A stretch of DNA of 64,000 bases, taken from contig NZ_SOCP01000022.1 in the NCBI RefSeq assembly GCF_004364325.1, forward strand, positions 1 through 64,000, given 5' to 3'. The stretch's first letter is position 1; each line of letters starts with the position of its first letter. The notes beneath the pieces are model-generated. The model saw only the letters and a program-made list of their open reading frames with translations, searched no databases and was not told where the DNA came from. Of the stretch, positions 52,499 to 61,763 are shown piece by piece. Source of the DNA: Actinophytocola oryzae (GTDB taxonomy: Bacteria > Actinomycetota > Actinomycetes > Mycobacteriales > Pseudonocardiaceae). Both the position numbers and the translations under genes were made by a program.

Positions 52499-53623
52499 GT
52501 GAACAGCCCCGACCTCGTCAACCGGGTCCGCGACCGGCTCGCTGGAAGCGGCGCCGCGATCACGCGAGCCGAGGTCGCCCGCGCCGTCCGAGAGGAGAGC
52601 GGCATCGCGGGCCACGACGACATCCTCGTCGCCACCGACCGCATGACCCAGGAGTTCGTCGGCGCGGGCCCACTCGAGCCGCTGCTGCGTGCCGACGGCA
52701 CCACCGACGTCCTCGTCACCGCCCCGGACCAGGTCTGGTGCGACGACGACAGGGGCCTGCGCCGCACCGACGTCACCTTCGCGAACGAGGATGCCGTCCG
52801 CCGCCTCGCGCAGCGACTCGCCCTGGCCTGTGGCCGCCGCCTCGACGACGCCCGCCCGTTCGTCGACGCCTGGCTCCCCGGCCGGGTGCGACTCCACGCG
52901 GTCCTCCCGCCCATCGCCGCGGGAGGCACCTGCATCTCCCTGCGCGTGCTGCGCCCGGCGCGCCACGACCTGGCCTCACTCCACGCACTGGGCACCTTCG
53001 ACGACACCGTCCACGACACACTCAGGGCGATCGTCGAGGCCCGGCTGGCGTTCGTCGTCACCGGCGGCACAGGCGCAGGCAAGACGTCACTGCTCAACGC
53101 GCTACTGGGCACGGTCTCACCCGGAGAACGCATCGTCTGCGTGGAGGACGCCGCCGAGCTGGCCCCGACCCACCCACAGTTCGTCCGGCTCGTGTCGCGC
53201 CCGCCGAACGTGGAGGGCGCAGGCGAGGTCACCCTGGCCGACCTCGTCAAACAGGGCCTGCGCATGCGCCCGGACCGCCTGGTCGTAGGCGAGGTCCGCG
53301 GCGCGGAGGTCTGCCACCTCCTGAACGCGCTGAACACCGGCCACGACGGCGGCGCTGGCACGCTCCACGCCAACTCCCCGGCCGAGGTCCCGGCCCGCAT
53401 GGAGGCCCTGGCCGCCCTGGGTGGCCTGCCGAGAGCAGCCCTGCACAGCCAGCTGTCGGCCGCCTTCCACGTCGTCCTGCACATGCGCCGCGAACGCGAC
53501 GGCACCCGCCGTCTCACCGACGTCGGCGTCCTCGACCGTGCCGGCGACACCGTCAGGGTCATCCACCACCGAGACCGCCTCAAGTCCCTGCTCGCCGAGC
53601 GAGGAGTGGCCGCACCATGGTGA
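52499..53623 (+). CDS. tadA: TadA secretion ATPase of Flp pilus
   Basis: 374 residues. VirB11/CpaF-type hexameric ATPase: N-terminal domain, Walker A GGTGAGKTS (about 182-190), Asp box VCVEDAAEL, Walker B RLVVGEVRGAE and His box HDGGAGTLHANS. It powers pilin assembly from the cytosol. The GTG with GGAGAGGAG 8 bases upstream is chosen; an ATG at 52430 overlapping the ssd stop by 4 bp would add 23 low-complexity residues. Confidence 0.94.
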   Translation: MNSPDLVNRVRDRLAGSGAAITRAEVARAVREESGIAGHDDILVATDRMTQEFVGAGPLEPLLRADGTTDVLVTAPDQVWCDDDRGLRRTDVTFANEDAVRRLAQRLALACGRRLDDARPFVDAWLPGRVRLHAVLPPIAAGGTCISLRVLRPARHDLASLHALGTFDDTVHDTLRAIVEARLAFVVTGGTGAGKTSLLNALLGTVSPGERIVCVEDAAELAPTHPQFVRLVSRPPNVEGAGEVTLADLVKQGLRMRPDRLVVGEVRGAEVCHLLNALNTGHDGGAGTLHANSPAEVPARMEALAALGGLPRAALHSQLSAAFHVVLHMRRERDGTRRLTDVGVLDRAGDTVRVIHHRDRLKSLLAERGVAAPW

Positions 53624-54411
53624 GCCTCCTGCTGACAAGCGCGGCCCTGCTCTGCTGGCCAGGCTCGCCGGCCCCAGCCCGCCTCCGCGTACTAGCCGGT
53701 CACGCCCCGCGCAAGCGCTTGCGCACCCCAAACAAAACCACGATGACGTCCTCTGCGGCGCTGATCGCGGCCTGGCTGCTCGCAGGAGTGGGCGGCGCGG
53801 TGGCAGCGGCAATGCTGACCGCGACGATCCGCCGTCAACTAAAGGCACGAGCCGAAACTCAAAGGTCGCTGGCCATGACCGACGGCCTGACGGAGGCACT
53901 GCGCACCCTCGTGACAGGCCTACGAGCAGGCGCCCACCCGGCGACAGCCGCGGAGTCCGCCGCGGCGGACGCCCACCCAGGCACCGCCGCGACCATGCAC
54001 GCGGTCGCGATGGCGGCGCGCCTGGACGGCGACCTCACCGCGGTGGTCGACACGGCCCGCTCACCGGACGTGAGGGCAACACTGAGCCGCCTGGCCACGG
54101 CCTGGCAACTGGCCCAACGCCATGGCCTGCCCCTGGCCGATGTCCTGGACGCGGTCCGCCGCGACCTGGAACAACGAGCACGCTTCACTCGCCACGTCCT
54201 GGCGAGAATGGCGGGCCCGAGATCAAGCGCCCTGGCCCTGTCCCTGCTGCCCGCCCTCGGCCTGGCCCTGGGCACCGCCATGGGCGCGAACCCCCTGGCG
54301 ATGCTGACCGACACCGTCCCCGGCCAGGCACTGCTGGTGGCGGGCGTGGCACTGATGTGCGCGGGCATCGCCTGGTCGACCCGCATCACAACGAGAGCGG
54401 TACCCCGATGA
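53617..54411 (+). CDS. tadB: TadB-like inner-membrane pilus assembly protein
   Basis: 264 residues of the T2SS-F family. Membrane helices at 45-65 (LIAAWLLAGVGGAVAAAML) and at the C-terminus (two, with LALSLLPALGLALGTAMGAN). The cytosolic GspF domain between carries LTEALRTLVTGLRAGAHPAT and LADVLDAVRRDLEQRARF. It forms the membrane platform with TadC. The start overlaps tadA by 7 bp. Confidence 0.9.
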   Translation: MVSLLLTSAALLCWPGSPAPARLRVLAGHAPRKRLRTPNKTTMTSSAALIAAWLLAGVGGAVAAAMLTATIRRQLKARAETQRSLAMTDGLTEALRTLVTGLRAGAHPATAAESAAADAHPGTAATMHAVAMAARLDGDLTAVVDTARSPDVRATLSRLATAWQLAQRHGLPLADVLDAVRRDLEQRARFTRHVLARMAGPRSSALALSLLPALGLALGTAMGANPLAMLTDTVPGQALLVAGVALMCAGIAWSTRITTRAVPR

Positions 54412-55142
54412 CCAACAGCATCGCGCTGCTCCTACTGGCGGCGGCAGTGCTACTGGCCTCCCGAGCCAAGGTGCCAAGCATGCGGCTCGCCTGGCTGAAC
54501 GACCGCCCCATGCCGGGCACCGGCCTGTGGACCCGCCTGAACACGCGCCGCCCACCCAACGACCGCAGGCCCACAAGAGCACTCCCAGCCATCCTCGGCG
54601 TGATGACGGCGGTCGTGACAGGCAGCACAAGTGGCCTACTCATCGGAGCACTGGTCGCGGCAACGGTCTGGTGGTTCCTACGCCGCGCGAGACAACCACC
54701 GAAGACCGACCCCATGACCGTGGCCGCGACCTGGGACCTGCTGTCCGCGTGCCTCCGAGCCGGCCTACCGGTGCCAACAGCGATAACGGCGGTGGCCGAC
54801 GAGCTACCACCCGCAGCGACACAGGCGCTGAAGGCGTCCGCGGACCTGCTGGCACTGGGCGCGGACGCGGAAACGGCATGGGCACCGGCAACCAACTGCC
54901 CCGACACGGCAGCACTGGCCAGAGGCGCCCGCCGAGCGGCCCAGTCGGGCACGGCACTGGCGGACCTGGTCAGCGACCTGGCAACGACAGTCCGAGCAAA
55001 CGCAGCGGACACGGCGGAGGCAACGGCCCAACGCGCGGGCGTACTGATCACCGCACCACTGGGCCTGTGCTTCCTACCCGCGTTCGTCTGCCTGGGCATC
55101 GTGCCGGTGATAGCAGGCCTGGCAAGACAACTGTCGCTCTGA
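54408..55142 (+). CDS. tadC: TadC-like inner-membrane pilus assembly protein
   Basis: 244 residues, T2SS-F family. Helices at 1-18, 58-90 (ILGVMTAVVTGSTSGLLIGA) and the C-terminus (VLITAPLGLCFLPAFVCLGI). The central domain has AATWDLLSACLRAGLPVPTA and ARGARRAAQSGTALADLVSD. The ATG overlaps the tadB stop by 4 bp (ATGA). Confidence 0.9.
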   Translation: MTNSIALLLLAAAVLLASRAKVPSMRLAWLNDRPMPGTGLWTRLNTRRPPNDRRPTRALPAILGVMTAVVTGSTSGLLIGALVAATVWWFLRRARQPPKTDPMTVAATWDLLSACLRAGLPVPTAITAVADELPPAATQALKASADLLALGADAETAWAPATNCPDTAALARGARRAAQSGTALADLVSDLATTVRANAADTAEATAQRAGVLITAPLGLCFLPAFVCLGIVPVIAGLARQLSL

Positions 55143-55168
55143 CCACCAAGAACCACAAGGAGAAAGCC

Positions 55169-55366
55169 ATGTTCCCCCACCCAAAACCGATCTTCCTGAA
55201 CAACTTCCTGGAGGACGACGCAGGCATGGTCACCCCGGAGTACTCACTGGGCATGGTCACCGCCCTGTCGATCGGCCTGGTCCTGTTCATCTACGCAAGG
55301 AGCGAAACCTTCCGCGAGACCCTGACCGGCCTGGTCGACCGAGCCCTGGCCCTGGCCGCCCCGTGA
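55169..55366 (+). CDS. Flp-like prepilin (DUF4244, Rv3656c type)
   Basis: 65 residues. Leader FLNNFLEDDAG, then the prepilin cleavage context G19-MVTPE24 with the conserved Glu at +5, followed by the hydrophobic pilin helix (MVTALSIGLVLFIYA). It is the probable major pilin subunit of the Flp/Tad fibre. AAGGAG lies about 9 bases before the ATG. It overlaps the TadE-like gene by 4 bp (GTGA). No prepilin peptidase gene is in the window. Confidence 0.9.
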   Translation: MFPHPKPIFLNNFLEDDAGMVTPEYSLGMVTALSIGLVLFIYARSETFRETLTGLVDRALALAAP

Positions 55367-55737
55367 AGCCCACAAGCACGCGACAACCCCCAACCCCGAA
55401 CGACCAAGGCGCGGTCACCGTGGAAGCGGCACTGGCCCTGGGAACGTTCATGCTGGTCCTGGGCCTGTCGCTAAGCGCCCTCTCAGCAGCGATAGCCCAG
55501 GTCCACTGCATAGACGCCGCAAGAGAAGCAGCACGCCTGACAGCCCAGGGCGACCCGGACCGCGGCATAGCGGCAGCAACCGAGATAGCCCCGAAGAACG
55601 CGGAGATCAACATCAACATGACCGGCGAACACATAGAAGTAGAGGTCCACGCCACGCCGCCCAACACCCTGCTCCCAGGCCTCCACCTACACGCAAAGGC
55701 AGTAGCGATCCGAGAACCCAACGGCCCATCCGGCTAG
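55363..55737 (+). CDS. TadE-like pseudopilin (Rv3655c type)
   Basis: 124 residues. The leader DQGAVTVEAALAL has the G-AVTVE processing site with Glu at +5, then a membrane helix (LGTFMLVLGLSLSALSAAIA) and a small exposed domain (VHCIDAAREAARLTAQGDPD). TadE-like minor pilins help initiate the fibre. GTG start, overlapping the Flp-like gene. Confidence 0.88.
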   Translation: MKPTSTRQPPTPNDQGAVTVEAALALGTFMLVLGLSLSALSAAIAQVHCIDAAREAARLTAQGDPDRGIAAATEIAPKNAEININMTGEHIEVEVHATPPNTLLPGLHLHAKAVAIREPNGPSG

Positions 55738-57278
55738 CCGACTCCCCATCCCAGCAAGCAGGGCTGCCCGCCGCCAGGCCGGCGCCCACCTGGAGGGCGT
55801 CCCGCAATGGGCGTCGCACGGCAGCTACCACCTTCGGGCACCCGACTGGCGCTCAGCAGCCGGCTGCTCGGCAACGAGGCGGACCGTCAACGAGGGGGAC
55901 CGGCAACAAGGCGGACCGGCAACAAGGCGGACCGTCAACGAGGCCCGGCAACGAGCCCGGCCCTCGGCAAGCGGCCTGCTTTCAAGGGACTGCCTTGGAC
56001 AAACCGGTTGGCCGCAGACACAGGGCTGACCTGGCAAAAAGCCGCCTTGGCAACAGGAACCGGCATCGCGCGAGAGTTGTTTCGCGAAGACTGCCCCCGG
56101 CAACCAGCCGATACTCGGAAGGAGGCGCTCGGCAGGTGGCAGCTCGGCAATGATCCGCTTGGAGAGGCGGTCTGTTCGACAACGGTTCCGTTGGCAAGCG
56201 CCTTGCATGACGGTGCGGTCGTCTGGGCGGTGGTCCCGCTGGCAACGCTGTCCGCTTTGGCAAAGGCGGTCTGGCAGTGGAGGTCTGGCTTGGGAGGCGG
56301 TCTGCTTGGTGAGGGCCGGTCTGTTTGGCCCCGGTCCTGCTGGCAACGGCCCTGCTAGGTGGCGCGGACTGCTGGTCGGTGATTCCTCGTGTTGAGGCGG
56401 TCTGCCGAACTGGCGCGGTCCGCTGGGCGGCGGTTCCGCTTGGCGGGGCGGTCTGATTGGCAACGGTTGTCAGCGACGGCCTCGCTTGGTAGCGCAGTCC
56501 TTGGCGGTGGTCCCGTGTGGCAGCGCTGTCTGCGTGCCGATGCGGTCTGCTGAGCGGCGGTTTCCGCGTGGTGAGACGGTCTGCGTTGGCGACGCGGTCT
56601 GCTGGGTGGTGGTGCCGCTTGACGATGCGACGCGCCTCATGGAGGTCGTCCGCTTGGTGAGGCGCTCTGTTCGGTGACGGTTCTGTTGGCAACGGCCTTG
56701 CCGGGTGACGCGGTCTGCTGGGCGGCGGTCTTGCGTGGTGAGGCGGTCTGCCTTGGTGGCGCGGTTTGCTGGGCGGTGGTCCCGCTTGGCAATGCAGTCC
56801 GCTTTGGCGACGGGGTCTGCTTGACGGCGGTCCCACCTGGCAACGCTGGCTCGTTAGCGATGCAGTCCGCCTGGCAACGGGGTCGCCCCGTAACAGGGCT
56901 GAGGCTCGGCGAGCCGCCGCCGTGGCCAACGGGATCACTCGGCAACGAACCCCCGTTCGCCAACACCCGATGCTCGGTTGCGGAAGGGGGACGCGCCAGG
57001 GATGCAGCCTCGAGTCAGGCGGTCGTTGGCTCGATCGCGTTGTGCGTGCGGGATGGGAAGCGGCATCCGCTGCCTGTCGATCCAGCTTGAGACGGCTGCC
57101 GCAACTGGGGCATGAGCCCCAGGTGGTCGCCTCGGAACCCCACTACTCAGGAGTAAAGCGTGCTTTCTTATCGGTGCGAGCGAGTGCAAGCAGGCGGTTG
57201 GCGTCGACAAGCGGCGGTTTTCCCACGCTGCCTGACGGATAGCCGCCGTCGAGTGGGCGTTCGCCGTGGGAGGCCACG
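55738..57278. repeat. 1.5-kb degenerate repeat region inside tad locus, no credible gene
   Basis: Built from imperfect tandem repeats; the clearest three units have a 51-bp period (56707, 56758, 56809), each carrying GGTCTGCTGGGCGGCGGTC-like and CGCTTGGCAA-like segments. Units translate in one plus frame as 17-residue repeats (GAVCWAVVPLGNAVRFG), but the frame shifts between units, and a long minus-strand frame (318 codons) is only a low-complexity artefact. The units grow less regular towards 55810. This separates the TadE-like and TadG-like genes, which are adjacent in mycobacteria. Confidence 0.7.
56707..56858 (+). repeat. best-preserved 51-bp tandem repeats (three units)
   Basis: Units at 56707-56757, 56758-56808 and 56809-56858 (the last one base short) share the pattern G-N-CG-GG-TTTGCT-GGCGG-GGTC at the start and TTGG-AA-GC near position 30. 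A related unit lies at about 56600. Flanking degenerate copies extend both ways. Confidence 0.75.
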
Positions 57279-57752
57279 ATGAATGGTCGCCGATCGGTCT
57301 GGACCAATGGGGGTACGCGACGGCCGAGTGGTCAGCGGGTGCCGCTTGACCGTTCGCCGTTGGTCGGTTGCGATGAGCGGTCGAGCGACCGTGGATCGGC
57401 CACGGTCTGGGCGGTGGGCGGTCTCGCGATCGTCCTCGCCTTGCTCGGTGGGGTGCTCTGGCTCGTCGCGGCCGTGGCCGTCCGGCATCGGGCTCAGGGT
57501 GCCGCCGATCTCGCCGCGCTCGCGGCTGCCGGCCAGGCTCTCGCTGGTGAACGGCGTGCTTGCGACGCAGCGCGCGAGGTGACCGGCCAGATGGGCGTCG
57601 AGCTGGTCTCGTGTCGGCTCGTCGGGTGGGACGCGCTGGTGGAGGTCGCCGCCACCCCGCCCGACCCGATAGGTCGGCTCGGACAAGCGGTGGCCAGGGC
57701 ACGTGCTGGACCGGTCGAGGACGCGGGTTCAGCGGTCATCCACGAACGGTGA
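57279..57752 (+). CDS. TadG/Rv3654c-like pseudopilin
   Basis: 157 residues. A polar N-terminal leader of about 37 residues ends in the processing-type sequence DRGSATVWAVGG, followed by a membrane helix (AIVLALLGGVLWLVAAVAV) and a small extracytoplasmic domain with two Cys. Homologues in mycobacteria (Rv3654c) follow the TadE-like gene directly. GGGAGG lies 6 bases before the ATG, so it can be expressed despite the repeat region upstream. A short TM-plus-Ala-rich helix (QGAADLAALAAAGQAL) is typical of TadE/G proteins. Confidence 0.85.
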   Translation: MNGRRSVWTNGGTRRPSGQRVPLDRSPLVGCDERSSDRGSATVWAVGGLAIVLALLGGVLWLVAAVAVRHRAQGAADLAALAAAGQALAGERRACDAAREVTGQMGVELVSCRLVGWDALVEVAATPPDPIGRLGQAVARARAGPVEDAGSAVIHER

Positions 57753-57981
57753 ACGGCATCACCAGGGGGTTTGGGACAGACGTGGGACGCCGTTGACCGT
57801 GAGAAGGGGGTTTAGCCCCTCGTTAAACCACTGTTCGTTTCACCGTGCGTAGACGACCAGTTGTCGACTGCAAGTTCCGGCGGGTGGGCATCGTGCCGTT
57901 AAGTAGCCCATAGAGCGCCTCGGCCGCACAGAGGCGACAGGGTCGCTCGAAGCAAGAAGTACAAGGAGGCAAGAGCTCGAC

Positions 57982-58611
57982 ATGTTGGACATGGAATCGT
58001 CGGATAGCTGGCGCAGGGCCTTCCGCGTCGAACTCCGTGCGCAGGCCATCGGCCTCGCGTGGCGTGGATGGGCAGTGCTGCCAGGTACCTATCCGGCCGG
58101 CTCGCAGTGGGCGGGTCGCGAGGGCGTCGAGAACACCGGCCCCGTGCCGGTGCACGCCGACTGGCAGGAGCGCATCGGCACCGAGCCGGAGAAGGTCGCC
58201 ACGTGGTGGACCGGCCGGCCCTACAGCCTGCTGCTCGCCACCGGTGTGACGCTCGACGCCATCGAGGTCCCCGGCCACCTGGGCCGAGGCGCCGCTCGCG
58301 TGCTGCGTGCGGTCGGCCTGCCGGTGCCGATCATGGCCACGCCGGACGACCGCTGGATGTTCCTCGTCCGCAGCGGGCAGCAGCTCGCCCGTCCACTTGT
58401 CGAGGAGGGCGACGTGGTGTTGCACCAGGCAGGCAGCTGGGTGCCGCTCCCACCGACGCCCGTCAAGCACGGTGTCGTGCACTGGCGTGTCCGTCCCGAG
58501 GTGTGTGGCTGGCAGATGCCCGCCGCGAGCCTCGTGCAGGACGCGCTGATGGACGCCATCACCGACACGGCGTCGCTCACGCGCGCTGGTCGGCTCGTCG
58601 CCGCGGACTGA
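57982..58611 (+). CDS. bifunctional DNA primase/polymerase N-terminal-like protein
   Basis: 209 residues. LRAQAIGLAWRGWAVLPGTY resembles the start of the prim-pol (DUF/PF09250-type) domain found in actinobacterial proteins. The acidic catalytic pair of active primases is not obvious, so the enzyme may be inactive or diverged. Parts: WWTGRPYSLLLATGVTLDAI and DRWMFLVRSGQ. GGAGG lies 12 bases before ATG 57982 (or 21 before ATG 57991). Monocistronic, followed by a terminator. Family call is tentative. Confidence 0.6.
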   Translation: MLDMESSDSWRRAFRVELRAQAIGLAWRGWAVLPGTYPAGSQWAGREGVENTGPVPVHADWQERIGTEPEKVATWWTGRPYSLLLATGVTLDAIEVPGHLGRGAARVLRAVGLPVPIMATPDDRWMFLVRSGQQLARPLVEEGDVVLHQAGSWVPLPPTPVKHGVVHWRVRPEVCGWQMPAASLVQDALMDAITDTASLTRAGRLVAAD

Positions 58612-58647
58612 CGGTCCTCGGTCGGGGTCCGAACCCCCGGAAAAGGC

Positions 58648-58676
58648 TTTGCCGGATACCGCACCCATCCGGCAAA
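58648..58676 (+). terminator. terminator after primase-like gene
   Basis: Perfect 10-bp stem TTTGCCGGAT / ATCCGGCAAA with a 9-base loop, 37 bases beyond the stop. Confidence 0.8.
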
Positions 58677-58719
58677 CCCGCGGTGGCAGGTTCCGCGATC
58701 CGCGGCACCACCGCACCAA

Positions 58720-58772
58720 CCCGTCCCGGATAGGCGCTGCTCCCGCACCTATCAGTGGCCTACCGGGACGGG
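58720..58772. repeat. long inverted repeat in intergenic region
   Basis: CCCGTCCCGGATAGG pairs with CCTACCGGGACGGG (14 pairs with one bulged A), 24-base loop. Too far from a stop codon for an ordinary terminator; it may be a second terminator or a structured RNA element. The rest of 58612-59093 shows no gene. Confidence 0.5.
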
Positions 58773-58999
58773 CAGCATGCCGGGCGCTCGCAGAGGAGAA
58801 GGTCTCCCGCGTCGCGACCGAACAGGGACACAGGCGGCCACGCCGCCGTCGGCGCTACCTGGCCCAAGGTAACCGCCTGTTTCGCGGAGGAGTCTGCCTC
58901 CCCATATCTCCGCGGAACAGGGGGAAACCAGCCGAAGTCCCGAAACGAGCGCGACACCCGAGAGCGGTAGCAGGCCGCTCCTCGCGCGTCCGGCGAACT

Positions 59000-59039
59000 C
59001 AGAGCGCCGGGGCAGGTCCACAGCCGCCCCGGCGCTCTG
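59000..59039. terminator. terminator of helicase gene
   Basis: Perfect 14-bp stem CAGAGCGCCGGGGC / GCCCCGGCGCTCTG with a 12-base loop, 54 bp beyond the minus-strand helicase stop. Confidence 0.75.
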
Positions 59040-59093
59040 TGCATGTCCGAACCCTCCACACCCCTGTGGACGGATCCTGTGGACAGAACTGTC

Positions 59094-61415
59094 TCAGGAG
59101 GCCTGTGCCGCCGCCACTGGCGTGGCCACCGCCGCGAGAACCGTTGTCAGAACAGCGATCGCGCCTTCCTTGTGCAGGGGCTCGTTCCCGTTGCCGCACT
59201 TGGGGGACTGCACGCACGACGGGCAGCCCGCCGGGCACTCGCACGCCGCGATCGCGTCCCGTGTGGCGGTCAGCCAGGGGACCAGTGCCGCGTGGGCTCG
59301 GTCGGCGAAGCCCGCGCCGCCCGGATGTCCGTCGTGGACGAAGACCGTCGCCTCACCGGTGTCCGGGTGCAGCGCGGTCGACACCCCGCCGATGTCCCAG
59401 CGGTCGCACGTCGCGAACAGGGGGAGCAGGCCGATCGCCGCGTGTTCCGCCGCGTGGAGTGCGCCTGGGATGTCGTGCTTCGTCAGCTCCGCCTCGGTCA
59501 GCAGCTCGTCCGGGACGGTGTACCAGACCGCCCTCGTGGTCAGCGTCTGCTGTGGTAGGTCGAGCGGGACCTGGTCCAGCACCTGGCCGGAGGGCAGCTT
59601 GCGCAGGTAGGCCACCACATGGGACGTCACGGCCACCGCGCCCAGGTTCACCGTCACGCCTGCCTCGTGCGTGGTCTGCTCGTCCACCGACAGGATCGAG
59701 ATGTCGATCTGCTCGCGTGGTGACGTCGACCACTCCGGGTCCTCGCGGTGGACCATCGCGAGGCCGGTCGACAGGTCCAGGTCGTCGACCACATAGGACG
59801 TGCCCTGGTGCAGGTACACCGCTCCCTCGTGGACGGTCGTGAACGCCGCGCCGGGGTCGACCGTGCCCAGCATCCGCCCCGAGTCGGCCTCCACCACCGC
59901 CACCTGCTCGCCGCCGGAGCCGCGGATGTCCACCGACGCCTGCGGCCGTTCGCGTGACGTCCAGAACCAGCCCGTCGGGCGGCGGCGCAGGACCCCGTCC
60001 ACCGTCAGGTCCTCCACCACCCGCCTGGCCGCGGCGCCGCCGAAGTCCGCCAGGCACTTCTCGGTGAGCGGCAGCTCCATGGCGGCGCACGCCAGCTGCG
60101 GCGCCAGTACGTACGGGTTGGTCGGGTCGATCACCGTCGCCTCGACCGGCTTGTCCAGCATCGCCGACGGGTTGTGCACGAGGTACGTGTCGAGCGGGTT
60201 GTCCTGCGCCACGAACACCACCAGGGCGGCGTCACCCGCCCGGCCCGCGCGACCCGCCTGTTGCCAGAACGACGCCAGTGTGCCCGGGTACCCGGCGACC
60301 ACCACCGCGTCCAGACCCGCGATGTCGACCCCCAGCTCCAGCGCGTTCGTGCTCGCGACCCCCAGCAGGGTCCCGTCTGCCAGCGACTTCTCCAGCGCCC
60401 GCCGCTCCTCCGGCAGGAACCCCGCCCGGTAGGCGGCCACGCGGGCCGGCAGCGACGCGTCCACCTCGGCCAGCGCATGCCTGGCCGACAACGCGGTCAG
60501 CTCCGCACCCCGCCGCGAACGGACGAAGGCCAGCGTCCGCGCGCCCTCCACCACCAGGTCCGTCATGATCCTCGCGGTCTCCGCGCCCGCAGAGCGTCGG
60601 ACCGGGGCCCCGTTCTCCCCGGACAGCTCCGGCAGCAGCGGCGGCTCCCACAACGCGACCGTCCGCGCACCCCTCGGCGACGCGTCCTCGGTCACCGCGG
60701 TGCACGGGACGCCCGCCAGCCGGGACGCCGACGTCGCCGGGTCGGACACCGTCGCCGAGGCCAGCACGAACACCGGGTCGGCACCGTACTTCCTGGCCAC
60801 CCGGCGCAGGCGGCGCAGCAGCAGTGCCACGTGCGAGCCGAACACCCCCCGGTACCCGTGGCACTCGTCGACCACGACGTACGCGAGTCGCCGGAAGAAC
60901 TGCGCCCACCTCGCGTGCGTCGGCAGGATCCCGCGGTGCAGCATGTCCGGGTTCGTGAACACCCACCTGGCGTGCGCCCGCGCCCAGTCGCGTTCCGGCA
61001 TCGGCGTGTCGCCGTCGAACGGCGCGGGCCGGACACCCTCGATGTCCAGGGCCCGGACCGCACGCAGCTGGTCGGCGCCCAGCGCCTTGGTCGGCGACAG
61101 GTACAGCGCGGTCGCGCGGCGGTCGGCGGACAGCGTGCTCAGCACCGGCAGCTGGTAGGCGAGCGACTTGCCGGACGCCGTGCCGGTGGCGATCACCACG
61201 TGCCTGCCCTCGCGTGCGTGGTCCGCCGCCGCGACCTGGTGCGCCCACGGGCGCTCGACGCCGACCGACCCCAACGCCGTGACCAGCTCGCCGGGCACCC
61301 ACGACGGCCAGTCGACGGGCACGGCGGGACGCGCGGGCAGCGCCCGGACGTGGCGCAGGGGGGTCTCGCCGCTGGGCACGCCGGCGAGCACGCGGTCGAG
61401 CAGGAGGCGACTCAC
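59094..61415 (-). CDS. DEAD/DEAH-box repair helicase, MrfA-like (Rv3649 type)
   Basis: 773 residues. Superfamily 2 helicase core: ATGTASGKS (motif I), VVVDECHG (II), LASATVSD (III), LAFVRSRRG (IV), TNALELGVDIAGLDAV (V), FWQQAGRAGRAG (VI). The C-terminal DUF1998-type domain has the four-cysteine zinc motif CECPAGCPSCVQSPKCGNG. MrfA in Bacillus repairs mitomycin cross-links with an exonuclease. GTG 61415 (VSRLLLDRVLAG) is the best start; the frame extends to 61589 without homology. Divergent from hppA. Confidence 0.93.
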   Translation of the reverse strand: MSRLLLDRVLAGVPSGETPLRHVRALPARPAVPVDWPSWVPGELVTALGSVGVERPWAHQVAAADHAREGRHVVIATGTASGKSLAYQLPVLSTLSADRRATALYLSPTKALGADQLRAVRALDIEGVRPAPFDGDTPMPERDWARAHARWVFTNPDMLHRGILPTHARWAQFFRRLAYVVVDECHGYRGVFGSHVALLLRRLRRVARKYGADPVFVLASATVSDPATSASRLAGVPCTAVTEDASPRGARTVALWEPPLLPELSGENGAPVRRSAGAETARIMTDLVVEGARTLAFVRSRRGAELTALSARHALAEVDASLPARVAAYRAGFLPEERRALEKSLADGTLLGVASTNALELGVDIAGLDAVVVAGYPGTLASFWQQAGRAGRAGDAALVVFVAQDNPLDTYLVHNPSAMLDKPVEATVIDPTNPYVLAPQLACAAMELPLTEKCLADFGGAAARRVVEDLTVDGVLRRRPTGWFWTSRERPQASVDIRGSGGEQVAVVEADSGRMLGTVDPGAAFTTVHEGAVYLHQGTSYVVDDLDLSTGLAMVHREDPEWSTSPREQIDISILSVDEQTTHEAGVTVNLGAVAVTSHVVAYLRKLPSGQVLDQVPLDLPQQTLTTRAVWYTVPDELLTEAELTKHDIPGALHAAEHAAIGLLPLFATCDRWDIGGVSTALHPDTGEATVFVHDGHPGGAGFADRAHAALVPWLTATRDAIAACECPAGCPSCVQSPKCGNGNEPLHKEGAIAVLTTVLAAVATPVAAAQAS

Positions 61416-61565
61416 GGAAGCGAGGGTCGCACACGGCACCGACAACGGGACCGGGGCGCAGGCCCGACAGAGTTCACCGGTTCGCGTGAGTCCCGGGGCG
61501 TCCGGCAGAAGGTTGTCTTCGTCACGGCGCCGGAGCCGGGCGTCACAAGGCCGGGAATCTGTTCT

Positions 61566-61588
61566 TGATCGATGCTCTGGATCGATCA
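61566..61588. promoter_or_regulatory. perfect palindrome between helicase and hppA
   Basis: TGATCGAT-N7-ATCGATCA, in the 350-bp divergent region. It is a candidate operator for an unidentified regulator of either gene. Nothing else is seen in 61416-61763 apart from the hppA ribosome site. Confidence 0.4.
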
Positions 61589-61763
61589 CGTAACCGGGAA
61601 ATCCGCAGCTTGGCGGGCCGGGCGTCAGAGCGGGTAAGTCCTACCAATAGACTCCGCCGGTCCCATCAACACCCCCTGGTGGCGCACCCGTCCCTACGGA
61701 CGATTGCGGCGGTCCTCGGCGATCGCGGAATTCGCGCCACGTCAGGCAGACCCAGGAGGACAG

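Noticed and set aside
56390..56890. Possible CRISPR array
   Set aside because: Repeats are contiguous and imperfect with a 51-bp period, with no unique spacers between conserved short repeats and no cas genes nearby.
55982..56938. 318-codon minus-strand frame over the repeat region
   Set aside because: Only repetitive P/R/T/Q/A sequence created by the 51-bp repeats; no ribosome site or fold. Recorded as part of the repeat region.
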